A stretch of 64,000 nucleotides of DNA from positions 1 through 64,000 of the forward strand of contig NZ_JAHBBE010000004.1 of assembly GCF_019331805.1 (NCBI RefSeq). The letters run 5' to 3'. The translations under genes were made by a program, and so were the position numbers. The first letter of the stretch is position 1; the number at the start of each line of letters is the position of its first letter. This document shows, piece by piece, positions 1-8,649 of the stretch. The notes beneath the pieces are model-generated. The model was not told the origin of the DNA, did no database searches, and saw only the letters and a program-made list of their open reading frames with translations. This stretch comes from Bifidobacterium pongonis (GTDB taxonomy: Bacteria > Actinomycetota > Actinomycetes > Actinomycetales > Bifidobacteriaceae).

Positions 1-114
1 CGCATCCGAGCGCCGCCGCCCACGCTTTGGACGTGGTTCGCAATCCCAACACCACGATGACCACGCACGCCACCATGGCGAGAACGGAAATCACCCACGT
101 GAACCCCGAACCAA
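1..114 (-). repeat. Perfect inverted copy of an internal lspA segment
   Basis: Bases 1-114 are the exact reverse complement of 2354-2467, which lies inside the intact lspA gene; I saw no mismatch. Identity stops at 114/115 and may continue leftwards beyond the window. The copy carries no start or end of lspA, so it is a gene fragment. The next 196 bp up to yggT look non-coding and contain no recognisable end of sepF, the gene I would expect upstream of yggT in this genus. It is either a genomic rearrangement or a fold-back chimera at a contig end. Confidence 0.9.
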
Positions 115-172
115 CCCCTCCTCATCACCCCGACCACACACCCCTCGGTCACCGACAACCGTCCAAAACCAA

Positions 173-211
173 ATCAACGTTTATCCGCAAACCATCAACG
201 TTTATCCGCAA
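173..211. repeat. 18-bp direct repeat, two copies
   Basis: ATCAACGTTTATCCGCAA occurs at 173-190 and again at 194-211, separated by ACC. It lies in the non-coding stretch 115-310 between the inverted lspA fragment and yggT. No function can be assigned; it could be a pair of binding sites. Confidence 0.6.
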
Positions 212-310
212 CCGTTGGCAACGCGAACACCACCGGTCGGACAACGCCATCCCATACTCATCCCTATACGTTCCGGGCGAAATGCCCGCATACCCTGATA
301 CGGTAAGGCC

Positions 311-592
311 ATGCTGATCTATTTCCTGCTACGCATCATCAACTTCGCAATCGACGCATATCTCACGGTGCTGTTCATTCGCATGCTGCTCGATTGGGCG
401 GCGATCCTGTTCCCGCGCTGGTACCCGAGAGGCGTCGCCGCACAGCTCATCAACGCCGTATACATGGCGACCGAACCGCCGCTGAGGTGGCTCCGACGCT
501 ATATCCCGCCGATTCGCATGGGCGCCGTCGGGTTGGATGTGAGTTTCATGGTGCTGTATTTCCTGCTCGTCGTGCTCCGCATACTCGTCTGA
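311..592 (+). CDS. YggT family membrane protein
   Basis: This 93-residue protein has two hydrophobic segments, one at the N-terminus (residues about 2-25, beginning LIYFLLRIINFAIDAYL) and one at the C-terminus (about 75-92). They flank a loop with the RMLLDWA and RYIPPIR stretches typical of YggT proteins. The family sits in the cytoplasmic membrane, and in Gram-positive bacteria its gene is commonly found between sepF and divIVA in division clusters. Here divIVA follows 123 bp downstream on the same strand, but no sepF is visible upstream. The start is the ATG at 311 with a weak purine-rich site (TAAGG) in front. The biochemical role of the family is not established. Confidence 0.85.
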   Translation: MLIYFLLRIINFAIDAYLTVLFIRMLLDWAAILFPRWYPRGVAAQLINAVYMATEPPLRWLRRYIPPIRMGAVGLDVSFMVLYFLLVVLRILV

Positions 593-715
593 CGGGCTTG
601 ATCCCAAGCCTGAATAATCGCCGTTTTGCCCACGTAAGGCCGTATTACGTGGTAAGGTCGGAAATGTTATCAACGTAACCGAGGCATACACGGCCTTGAA
701 TCGAGGTGTAATTTT

Positions 716-2161
716 ATGGTTCTGTTGACGCCGAAGGACATCAGGGAACATCGTTTCCAGCTCGTGCGCTTCAAGGAAGGCTATAACGCCGACGAGGTTG
801 ACGAGTTCCTTGATCAGGTCACCGAGACCATCGAGGCTCTCGGCAAGCAGGCTGTCGCTGGCGGTCAGTCCACCCAGGCTCTCGGCCCGGACGTCTCGTC
901 GCTGAATACCAAGATCTCCGATCTCACCGCCCAGGTGCAGCAGCTTGAGAAAGAAAACGCGGAACTGAAGAATGTCGCCGCAGCGGCATCCTCCAACAAC
1001 GACAATGACGTTCTGACCGCGAAGCTGAACGAAGCGACCAACAAGCTGAACGAAGCCAACGAAAAGCTCACCGAAGCCGAGGGTGCGAACCGTACGCTCG
1101 CCTCCAGCAACGAACAGCTGAAGGGCCAGGTCGACCAGCTCAACGCCCAGATCGACCAGCTCACCGCACAGGCGGCACAGGCATCCGGCAATCAGGATGC
1201 CGTCGCCCAGCAGATCGCCGCCGTCCAGCAGGAACGCGACCAGTTCCGCGCCCAGAGCGAACAGCTGCGCGGCCAGCTCGAACAGTTCCAGGCCAACAAC
1301 CAGCAGCTGCAGGCCCAAGGCCAGCAGGTGCAGGCACAGGCCGAAGAGCTGTCCCGCAAGCTGCAGGAATCCCAGAAGCGCGAAGAGCAGCTGCGCGCCC
1401 AGCTCGCCAAAGTCGAGCCGAGCACCGAAACCGGCTCCCTGCAGAAGATCGCAGGCGCCGCCGCCACCGGCAGCAACGAGGCCGAGCGTGCCACCGCAAT
1501 GCTGTCGCTGGCCATGCAGCTGCACGACCAGTACGTCGACAAGGGCAAGGCCCAGGCTCAGGAAATGGCCGAGGAAAGCCAGCGCGAATACGACGCCCTG
1601 ATCGCCAAGGCCAACGAGTACTCCAAGCATTCGCACAACGAGGCCGACGCGTACAACAAGCGCATCCACGAGGAAGCCGACGCCTACAGCAAGCAGACCC
1701 GCGACGATGCCGACGCATATTCGCAGACCACTCGCAACGAGGCCGACGCCTACTCCGCGAAGACCCGTCAGGATGCCGAGAACTACGCTCAGAACAGCGC
1801 CAACGAGGCCGACGCGTACTCGCAGAACACTCGCAACGAGGCTGATGCGTACTCCGCAAAGACCCGTCAGGACGCCGACACCTACCTGAGCGGCAAGCAC
1901 AACGAGGCCGACGAGTACGAGAACGAGGTCCAGAAGCGCGCAGCCGAATACGACCAGCAGACCCGTACCGCCGCCGACAACTACGCTCAGCAGGTGCGTG
2001 ACAACCTCACCCACCAGTCCAAGGTTATCGAGGGCAACATCCAGGGCCTCAAGCAGTTCGAGAGCGAATACCGTGCTCGCCTGACCGAGTTCCTGACCAA
2101 CCTGCAGCAGCAGGTGTCCGATTCCAACAACTACGACACTGTCGAGCAGCCTGCCCAGTGA
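716..2161 (+). CDS. divIVA: DivIVA/Wag31-type polar growth scaffold with long coiled coil
   Basis: The first 45 residues form the DivIVA lipid-binding domain (MVLLTPKDIREHRFQLVRF, then GYNADEVDEFLDQV). In actinobacteria this protein marks negatively curved membrane at the poles and recruits peptidoglycan synthesis. A Gln/Glu/Ala-rich coiled coil fills residues about 75-240. Residues 303-423 are eleven perfect 11-residue units ending in Tyr (consensus xxxTRNEADAY). A short conserved tail (KQFESEYRARLTEFLTNLQ) closes the protein. At 481 residues it is far longer than mycobacterial Wag31 (about 260), mainly through the coiled coil and hendecad block. The start is the ATG at 716. Its stop overlaps the GTG of lspA. 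Confidence 0.95.
   Translation: MVLLTPKDIREHRFQLVRFKEGYNADEVDEFLDQVTETIEALGKQAVAGGQSTQALGPDVSSLNTKISDLTAQVQQLEKENAELKNVAAAASSNNDNDVLTAKLNEATNKLNEANEKLTEAEGANRTLASSNEQLKGQVDQLNAQIDQLTAQAAQASGNQDAVAQQIAAVQQERDQFRAQSEQLRGQLEQFQANNQQLQAQGQQVQAQAEELSRKLQESQKREEQLRAQLAKVEPSTETGSLQKIAGAAATGSNEAERATAMLSLAMQLHDQYVDKGKAQAQEMAEESQREYDALIAKANEYSKHSHNEADAYNKRIHEEADAYSKQTRDDADAYSQTTRNEADAYSAKTRQDAENYAQNSANEADAYSQNTRNEADAYSAKTRQDADTYLSGKHNEADEYENEVQKRAAEYDQQTRTAADNYAQQVRDNLTHQSKVIEGNIQGLKQFESEYRARLTEFLTNLQQQVSDSNNYDTVEQPAQ
1622..1984 (+). repeat. Eleven 33-bp in-frame repeats in divIVA
   Basis: This block encodes eleven consecutive 11-residue units, each ending in Tyr, with the core (N/D)EADAY. Two three-unit groups are almost identical at DNA level: 1732-1779 and 1831-1878 lie 99 bp apart and differ at a few silent sites, which points to past internal duplication. 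An 11-residue period is compatible with a hendecad coiled coil, placing the tyrosines in one stripe. Confidence 0.9.
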
Positions 2162-2781
2162 GCGACAAGGCTATGGCAAGACGGCCGCGCCTGTGCGTGG
2201 CCGTCTTTGTGTGCGTGGCGGCGGTAGCGCTCCTGCTTGATCAGATCACCAAGCTGTGGGCGCTATCCGCTTTGAGCGACGGCCGTTCGTACCGTGTGAT
2301 CGACGGGTTGCTGTCCTTCACGCTGGTGCGCAACCCCGGCGCGTCGCTCGGTCTTGGTTCGGGGTTCACGTGGGTGATTTCCGTTCTCGCCATGGTGGCG
2401 TGCGTGGTCATCGTGGTGTTGGGATTGCGAACCACGTCCAAAGCGTGGGCGGCGGCGCTCGGATGCGCTTTCGCCGGAGCGTTGGGCAATCTTGTTGACC
2501 GCGTGAGCTATGCGGACGGGTTCCTCAACGGCAAGGTCGTGGACTTCATCAACTACGGTTGGTCGGTCGGCAATGTGGCGGACATTTTCCTCACGATCGC
2601 CGGCGTGGGCATTGTGGTGATGATCCTGCTGAACGTGCCGTTCGCCGATGAGTCGTCCGATTCCGCAAGCCCTGCGGCAACCCCTGCGGCAACCCTTGCG
2701 GCAGCCTCTTCGGCAACCCCTGAATCTTCCGTAACCTCTGAATCAACTGCTTCATCCGAACAAGAAGGCAAGGTTCGATGA
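2158..2781 (+). CDS. lspA: Lipoprotein signal peptidase (signal peptidase II)
   Basis: LspA is the membrane aspartic protease that removes signal peptides from diacylglyceryl-modified prolipoproteins. Its family motifs are all present: LVRNPGASLG, GALGNLVDRV and VVDFINYGW...NVADIFL. The catalytic aspartates lie in NLVDR and NVADI. There are four hydrophobic segments. The C-terminal 45 residues form an Ala/Ser/Thr/Pro/Glu-rich tail built partly from short CTGCGGCAACC repeats and not needed for the fold. The GTG at 2158 overlaps the divIVA stop; ATG 2173 is an alternative start. The stop overlaps the rluD ATG (ATGA), so the three genes are likely translationally coupled. An internal 114-bp segment is repeated inverted at the start of the window. 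Confidence 0.95.
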   Translation: MSDKAMARRPRLCVAVFVCVAAVALLLDQITKLWALSALSDGRSYRVIDGLLSFTLVRNPGASLGLGSGFTWVISVLAMVACVVIVVLGLRTTSKAWAAALGCAFAGALGNLVDRVSYADGFLNGKVVDFINYGWSVGNVADIFLTIAGVGIVVMILLNVPFADESSDSASPAATPAATLAAASSATPESSVTSESTASSEQEGKVR

Positions 2782-3713
2782 GTCGTTTGGTGCCAGCTCC
2801 CGATGCGCTCGTTGGCGCGCGTTTCGATGTCGCCGTTTCCAAGATGCTCGGCGTTTCGCGGTCCAAAGCCGCTACGCTGATCGACACAGGGCAGGTGCGC
2901 GTGCTGAATCGCGACCTCTCCAAGTCCTCCACGCTCCAGGCGGGGGAGACCGTGGAAATCGACCTCGTCGAGGAACGTAGGGAGCCGGAACCCATCGCCG
3001 ACGATATGGCGATTCGGTACGAGGACGACGATGTGGTCGTGGTCGACAAGCCGGTGGGCGTGGCCGCGCATGCGTCCGTCGGTTGGACCGGGCCGACCGT
3101 GCTCGGCAGTCTGCTCGATCGCGGCGTGCACATCACGTCCTATGGTGCGGCCGGGCGGCAGGGCATCGTGTCGCGTCTGGACGTTGGCACGTCGGGACTG
3201 ATGCTGGTATGCAAATCCGACCTCGCGTATGTGGAGATGCGGCGGCAGTTCGCCGAACATGAGGTCGTCAAAACGTACCATGCGCTCGTGCAGGGCAATC
3301 TGAAAGAAGATAAGGCGACCATCGACGCGCCGATCGGGCGTGCGAAGGTTTCCGATTTCCGATTCTGCGTGACGCCTGCGGGCAAGCCTGCGATCACGCA
3401 TTGGGATGTGATGGAGCGGTTCGGCAGCGAGGCCACGCTGGTGAAGGTGAACCTGGAGACCGGGCGCACGCATCAGATTCGCGTGCATTTCTCCTCCATC
3501 GGGCATCCGCTGGCGGGCGACCACATGTATGGCGCGAACCCCGTGCTCGCCGAAGAGCTGGGGATTGAGCGGCAGTGGCTGCACGCCATGCAGCTGGAAT
3601 TCCGTCACCCGCGCACGCACGTGTGGACCACGGTGTGCAGCTCCTATCCGGTCGATCTCGCGCACGCGCTCGACGCGATGCGTTCGCGCCACACCGAAGA
3701 ATCCCAGCGCTGA
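2778..3713 (+). CDS. rluD: RluA/RluD family 23S rRNA pseudouridine synthase
   Basis: This 311-residue protein has an N-terminal S4 RNA-binding domain (residues about 15-75, VSRSKAATLIDTGQVRVLN) followed by the RluA-type catalytic domain. The active-site Asp is in GIVSRLDVGTSGLML. Most relatives have HRLD at this site; here the His is Ser while the Asp is kept. Further family motifs are VDKPVG and LETGRTHQIRVHF. The enzyme isomerises specific uridines in 23S rRNA. It starts with ATG 2778 overlapping the lspA stop by 4 bp and ends the divIVA-lspA-rluD unit. A large intergenic repeat cluster follows. Confidence 0.93.
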   Translation: MSRLVPAPDALVGARFDVAVSKMLGVSRSKAATLIDTGQVRVLNRDLSKSSTLQAGETVEIDLVEERREPEPIADDMAIRYEDDDVVVVDKPVGVAAHASVGWTGPTVLGSLLDRGVHITSYGAAGRQGIVSRLDVGTSGLMLVCKSDLAYVEMRRQFAEHEVVKTYHALVQGNLKEDKATIDAPIGRAKVSDFRFCVTPAGKPAITHWDVMERFGSEATLVKVNLETGRTHQIRVHFSSIGHPLAGDHMYGANPVLAEELGIERQWLHAMQLEFRHPRTHVWTTVCSSYPVDLAHALDAMRSRHTEESQR

Positions 3714-3777
3714 AGAAGTTCGGCACTGATTCCACTGGCGCTATCCCCTTTCTCTACCCTGTTTGAATCGCACCCTT

Positions 3778-4299
3778 TACCGAAACCAGACAAAATCAGC
3801 CCATTTTTGTCCGATTTCGGTAACGGAGGGCGGGGCATTCTCATACCGTTTTCGGACAGATTCGGGCTGATTTTGTCTGATTTCGGTATGGGGGATTAAG
3901 AGGGCGGCGTGGAGTGTGTGAGACCGTAGGCTTGGCCGAACGGCCTTGAGTGTGTCGAACACGCTCCATGCCGCCCGTCCATTGCCGAGGATCTGGGTGC
4001 CCCGTTACCGGAATCGGACAGTTTCGGGCTATTTTTGTCTGATTTCGGTATTAATAGGCGGGCATTCTCATACCGTTTTCGGACAGTTTCGGCCCGTTTT
4101 TGTCTGATTTCGGTATGGGGGATTTGGAGAGCTGGGGCTGTCGCCGATTGTCTACGTTGAGTGCCACCTCATCGTACCCATTCGGCGAATCTCATACCGG
4201 AATCGGACAGAATTGGGCTGTTTTTGTCTGATTTCGGTAACGGGGGTGTTCTCATACCGGAATCGGACAGAATTGGGCTGTTTTTGTCTGATTTCGGTA
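3778..4299. repeat. Cluster A of the 45-bp intergenic palindrome (6 copies)
   Basis: Six 45-bp imperfect palindromes lie between rluD and dnaE: 3778-3822, 3844-3888, 4006-4050, 4071-4115, 4195-4239 and 4255-4299. Each has a left arm like TACCGGAATCGGACA, a 15-nt centre and a right arm like TGTCTGATTTCGGTA. The last two copies are identical and exactly 60 bp apart, including the CTCA before them. In five copies the non-Watson-Crick pairs with a G give G-U wobbles in plus-strand RNA; the first copy is in the opposite orientation. The 745-bp gap holds no gene, and transcripts from rluD towards dnaE would carry these hairpins. Confidence 0.92.
3902..3976 (+). other. 75-nt stem-loop nested in repeat cluster A
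   Basis: The 18-nt arm at 3902-3919 (GGGCGGCGTGGAGTGTGT) pairs along its whole length with 3959-3976. The only non-Watson-Crick pairs are two G-U wobbles on the plus strand. A smaller stem (GGCC-GAAC-GGCC) sits inside. There is no T-tract after it, so it is not a canonical terminator. It lies between the second and third palindrome copies. Confidence 0.65.
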
Positions 4300-4420
4300 A
4301 TGGAGGGAGGGGCGGTATCGCCGTCTTTCTACGCTGGGTCATTCCTGGGCGTAACCGCTTGGCCATTTCTGGTAGTCCGGACAGTCGTGCCAAACGGTTT
4401 CAGCGGTCAACAGCGGACTC

Positions 4421-4450
4421 CATGCGGTACATGCGGTACATGCGGTACAT
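4421..4450. repeat. Three 9-bp tandem repeats before dnaE
   Basis: CATGCGGTA is repeated three times at 4421-4447 and followed by CAT, ending 8 bp before the dnaE start codon. Copy-number change here would alter the spacing between any promoter and the start. Confidence 0.8.
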
Positions 4451-4458
4451 TAGAGGGT

Positions 4459-7400
4459 ATGTCTGATTCGGGAAACTTCGTACATCTGCACAATCACACC
4501 CATTATTCGCTGCTGGACGGCGCCTCGAAAATCCCCGAATTGGCGAAATACGCGGCCGAACTCGGCATGCCCGCGGTAGGTATCACCGATCACGGCAACA
4601 TGCACGGCGCCTACGAAATGTACACCAACTGCGTCAAGGTCGGCGTCAAACCGATCATCGGCATCGAAGCCTACGTAACGCCGGAAACCGCGCGTCAAGA
4701 CAAGAGTCGCGTGCACTGGGGCACCGAAGCGCAACGCCGCGACGACGTCTCGGGCGGCGGTCTGATCACCCATCTCACGCTGTGGGCGGAAAACGACGAA
4801 GGCCTGGTGAACCTCATCAAAGCCAGTTCCGTGGCCAACCTTGAAGGCCGCGTGCAGCGCTACCCGCGTATGGATAAGGAAGTGCTGTCCACGTATTCCA
4901 AGGGCATCATCTGCGGTTCGGGCTGCCCGTCCGGCATCATCCAGACGAGGCTCGCGCTCGGCCAGTTCGACGAAGCCCTACGCGCCGCCGGCGAACTGCA
5001 GGACATTTTCGGCAAGGACAATTTCTTCATCGAGATCATGGATCATGGTCTGAACATCGAAAACCGTAATATTCCGGGCCTGCTTGAAATCGCCAAGAAG
5101 CTCGACGCGCCGTTGCTGGCCACGAACGATTCCCACTACGTGCACGCCGAAGACGCCGAAGCCCAGGACGCCATGCTGTGCATCAACTCCGGCTCCCACC
5201 TGGACGACCCGAACCGTTTCAAATTCGACGGCACCGGCTACTACCTGAAGCCCGCGAACGAAATGCGCGAACTGTTCAAGGATTTCCCGGGCGCGTGCGA
5301 CAACACGCTTGAAATCGCGGAACGTTGCAACGTGATGTTCGACGATCACGAGGACGGCGCATTCATGCCGCAGTTCGACTGCCCGGAAGGCTGGGATGAG
5401 GCGTCGCTCTTCCTGAAGAAGGTCGAGGAGGGCTTGGAACGCCGGTACGACAACAATGTGCCGGAAGAAGTGTCCAAGCAGGCCGATTACGAATGCGGCG
5501 TGATCTGCCAGATGCAGTTCTGCGGTTACTTCCTGGTGGTGGCCGACTACATCCAGTGGGCGAAGGATCACGGCATCATGGTGGGGCCGGGGCGTGGTTC
5601 CGCGGCAGGTTCGATGGTCTCCTACGCCATGGGTATCACGGAACTCGACCCGTTGAAGCACGGTCTGATCTTCGAACGCTTCCTGAACCCGGAACGTGTG
5701 TCGTTGCCTGATATCGACGTCGATTTCGACCCTGAAGGCCGTCTGCACGTCATCGACTACTGCGGTGAGAAGTACGGTCGCGACAAGGTCGCGCAGTGCG
5801 TGATCTACGGTGTGATCAAAACCAAGCAGGCGTTGAAGGATTCCGCCCGCATCATGGGCTACGATTTCGCGACGGGCGATAGGGTCACCAAGGCGCTGCC
5901 GCCCAGCAAGAACGGCAAGGACGCGAGCCTGAAGGAAATCTTCGACCCCACGTCCAAGCATTACGCGGAGGCGCGCGAATTCCGCGAACTGTACGAATCC
6001 GATCCGGACGCGCACAGGATCATCGACAAGGCGAAAACCATCGAAGGCCTGATCAGGCAGACCGGTGTGCACGCCTGCGCCACCATCATGGGTAGCGAGC
6101 CGATCACCGACACGTCGCCGCTGCTGCAGCGCGTGGACGACACCGTCACCACCACGTTCGAATACCATACGTGCGAAACGTTGGGCCTGGTCAAGATGGA
6201 TTTCCTTGGCCTGTCCAACTTGACGGTCATCCAGGACACGTTGAAGAACATCGAAGCCAACGGCAAGGATCCGGTGGATTACACGAAGATTCCGTTGGAC
6301 GACAAGGAAACGTACCAGCTGCTGTCGCGCGGCGACACCCTGGGCGTGTTCCAGCTGGATTCCGACGGCATGCGCGCGCTGCTCAAATCGTTGAAACCCG
6401 ATAACTTCAACGATATTTCCGCACTGATCGCGCTGTACCGCCCGGGCCCGATGGATATGGATTCGCATAACAATTATGCGAAGCGTAAGAACGGTTTGCA
6501 GAAGATCGAGCCGATCCACCCCGAGCTGGAGGAGCCGCTCAAGCAGGTGCTCGACGAAACCTACGGTCTGATCGTGTACCAGGAGCAGGTGCAGTCGGCG
6601 GCGCGTATTCTCGCGGGCTATTCGCTGGGCAAGGCTGACGTGCTGCGTCGAGCCATGGGTAAGAAGAAGCCGGAAGTGCTGGCCAAGGAGAAAATCCCGT
6701 TCTTCCAGGGCATGAAGGAGCATGGCTATTCGGAGGAGGCCGCGCAGGCCGTGTGGGACGTGCTCGTGCCGTTCTCGGGCTACGCGTTCAACAAGGCGCA
6801 TTCCGCCGCGTACGGTCTGATCTCCTATTGGACGGCGTATTTGAAGACGCATTACCCGGTGGAGTTCATGGCGGCGCTGCTGCAAGGCACCAAGGACAAC
6901 AAGGATAAGACCGCGTTGTACTTGGGCGAGGCGAGGCGCATGGGCATTCAGGTGCTGTCGCCGGATGTGAACGAATCCGTGTACGCGTATTCCGCTGTTG
7001 GCGACGTGGTGCGTTTCGGTCTTGGCGCGATCCGTAACGTGGGCGATAAGGCTGTGGCCGATATTATCGCCGAGCGTGAGGGCAAGCGCGGCAAGTTCGT
7101 GAATTTCATGGATTTCATTCGACGTGTGCCGTTGAGCGCGTTGAACCGGCGTTTGGTGGAATCGCTGATCAAGGCGGGTGCGTTCGATTCGATCGATCCG
7201 AACCGTCGCGCGCTGTTCCAGATTCATGAGACGGCGATCGAATCGGTGGTCAGTCTGAAACGTAAGGAGGCGGAAGGCCAGTTCGACCTGTTCAGCGACA
7301 TGGATGATGCCGATGAGCAGAATGCGATGGGCGACGCTTCCGTCACGGTGCCGGACGTGGAGGAGTGGGATAAGAAGACGAAGCTCAATTTCGAACGTGA

Positions 7401-8013
7401 AATGCTGGGCTTGTATGTGTCCGACCATCCGCTTTCCGGTATGACCGCGGTGCTGGCCGGGTTGCGTGAAATGTCGATCGCGCATCTGATCGACCGTGCC
7501 AAGACCATGGGCGAAGGGCAGCAGGTGACCATTGCCGGCCTGGTTACGAATGTGGACCGGCGCGTGTCGAAGCGCGGCAATGCGTGGGCGATCGTGACCG
7601 TGGAGGATTTGGAGAGTTCGATCCAGTGCATGTTCTTTGGCAAGGTGTATGAGGCTGCCGCCGCGGAACTGACGGTCGATCAGGTGGTGCAGATTCGTGG
7701 CATGGTCGAATTGCGCGATGAGAGCGTGAGTTTGCGCGCCACCGAAATGCAGGTGCCGACGTTGGAGGCGGCGGATGAGCGGCCGGTGATCATCACGCTG
7801 CCGCAGTCGGCGCTGGACCGGCAGCATATGATGCAGCTGGGGCATGTGTTGACGAATCATCCGGGGTATTGCGAGGTGAAGCTTGCGATCATGGACCCGA
7901 AGGGCAAGGCCGAGGTGTTGACGTTCGGCGACCGGTTCCGTGTGAAGCGCGACACCAGCCTGTTCGCGGAGATCAAGATTCTGTTCGGCCCCAGCTGCTT
8001 GCCTGCCTCCTGA
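4459..8013 (+). CDS. dnaE: DNA polymerase III subunit alpha
   Basis: This is the replicative polymerase of 1184 residues, the usual length for DnaE. The N-terminal PHP domain starts at FVHLHNHTHYSLLDGAS (residues 7-23). Two of the catalytic aspartates of the polymerase palm are in LPDIDVDFDPEGR (about 416-428). Also visible are GPGRGSAAGS, the RPGPMD and KKKPEVL regions, a helix-hairpin-helix (IRNVGDKAVADII, about 857) and a C-terminal OB domain (VTIAGLVTNVDRRVSKRG, about 1022). I chose ATG 4459 because the protein is conserved from there; the open frame extends upstream only through the palindromic repeats. No good Shine-Dalgarno sequence precedes it (GAGGG directly abuts), so the mRNA may be leaderless. 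Repeat clusters lie on both sides. Confidence 0.97.
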   Translation: MSDSGNFVHLHNHTHYSLLDGASKIPELAKYAAELGMPAVGITDHGNMHGAYEMYTNCVKVGVKPIIGIEAYVTPETARQDKSRVHWGTEAQRRDDVSGGGLITHLTLWAENDEGLVNLIKASSVANLEGRVQRYPRMDKEVLSTYSKGIICGSGCPSGIIQTRLALGQFDEALRAAGELQDIFGKDNFFIEIMDHGLNIENRNIPGLLEIAKKLDAPLLATNDSHYVHAEDAEAQDAMLCINSGSHLDDPNRFKFDGTGYYLKPANEMRELFKDFPGACDNTLEIAERCNVMFDDHEDGAFMPQFDCPEGWDEASLFLKKVEEGLERRYDNNVPEEVSKQADYECGVICQMQFCGYFLVVADYIQWAKDHGIMVGPGRGSAAGSMVSYAMGITELDPLKHGLIFERFLNPERVSLPDIDVDFDPEGRLHVIDYCGEKYGRDKVAQCVIYGVIKTKQALKDSARIMGYDFATGDRVTKALPPSKNGKDASLKEIFDPTSKHYAEAREFRELYESDPDAHRIIDKAKTIEGLIRQTGVHACATIMGSEPITDTSPLLQRVDDTVTTTFEYHTCETLGLVKMDFLGLSNLTVIQDTLKNIEANGKDPVDYTKIPLDDKETYQLLSRGDTLGVFQLDSDGMRALLKSLKPDNFNDISALIALYRPGPMDMDSHNNYAKRKNGLQKIEPIHPELEEPLKQVLDETYGLIVYQEQVQSAARILAGYSLGKADVLRRAMGKKKPEVLAKEKIPFFQGMKEHGYSEEAAQAVWDVLVPFSGYAFNKAHSAAYGLISYWTAYLKTHYPVEFMAALLQGTKDNKDKTALYLGEARRMGIQVLSPDVNESVYAYSAVGDVVRFGLGAIRNVGDKAVADIIAEREGKRGKFVNFMDFIRRVPLSALNRRLVESLIKAGAFDSIDPNRRALFQIHETAIESVVSLKRKEAEGQFDLFSDMDDADEQNAMGDASVTVPDVEEWDKKTKLNFEREMLGLYVSDHPLSGMTAVLAGLREMSIAHLIDRAKTMGEGQQVTIAGLVTNVDRRVSKRGNAWAIVTVEDLESSIQCMFFGKVYEAAAAELTVDQVVQIRGMVELRDESVSLRATEMQVPTLEAADERPVIITLPQSALDRQHMMQLGHVLTNHPGYCEVKLAIMDPKGKAEVLTFGDRFRVKRDTSLFAEIKILFGPSCLPAS

Positions 8014-8100
8014 TGGGTGTTGCGCGTTGGTGTTGGCGGGTGCGGCGCGTGCTCATTACCGGAATCGGACAGATTCGGGCGGATTTTGTCTGATTCCGGT

Positions 8101-8224
8101 AGGGGAGAAGGGGCGTATGCGTGGCCATTTGGCGATGCTGTCCCCATCTTTCTACGCTGACTAGGACGTGACCCCTCCATACCGTTTTCAGACAAATTCG
8201 GCCTGATTTTGTCTGATTTCGGTA
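8101..8224. repeat. 124-bp direct duplication inside cluster B (first copy)
   Basis: Bases 8101-8224 and 8650-8773 are the same except for two substitutions (8112 against 8661, and 8152-8153 against 8701-8702). Each unit runs from the last base of one palindrome through a spacer to the end of the next. This shows that palindrome plus spacer has been copied as one unit. Confidence 0.88.
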
Positions 8225-8649
8225 GGGGCGGATGGTGCTGGCGGACGGGTGACGCGTGCTCGTTACCGGAATCGGACAGATTTGGGTGAAATTTGTCTGA
8301 TTTCGGTATGGGATGGCGTGTGGCTGTTTGGCGGCTCTCGGCTCGTTCCCGCTTACCTACGTTGTGAAGGCGGCCCTCATACCGGAATCGGACAGATTCG
8401 GGCGGATTTTGTCTGATTTCGGTATGGGGTGCGTGACCGTCTGGCGGTCTGTCCCTGTTTGGCTGACGCTGACTGAGACGGGAATCTCATACCGTTTTCG
8501 GACAAATTCGGCCTGATTTTGTCTGATTTCGGTATGGGAAGGTGGGTGGCTGTTTGGTGATGCCGTCCCGTTTCCGTTTGTCCGTGCTGATTGTGGTGTG
8601 CCTGTTACCGGAATCGGACAGAATTGGGCGGATTTTGTCTGATTTCGGT

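Noticed and set aside
27-317. 96-codon open frame at the left edge
   Set aside because: Its first third is antisense lspA sequence and the rest has no protein-like character; it overlaps the yggT start.
3778-4299. The 45-bp palindromes as rho-independent terminators
   Set aside because: None is followed by a T-tract; the T-run lies within the stem-loop itself, and clusters of up to seven copies between co-directional genes do not suit simple termination.
4213-4458. 82-codon N-terminal extension of dnaE
   Set aside because: It translates two palindromic repeats and the CATGCGGTA microsatellite; DnaE homology begins at ATG 4459.
4978-7860. Minus-strand open frame of 960 codons inside dnaE
   Set aside because: It is the antisense shadow of a GC-rich, codon-biased gene; its product is His/Arg-rich and resembles no protein, while dnaE on the other strand is unmistakable.
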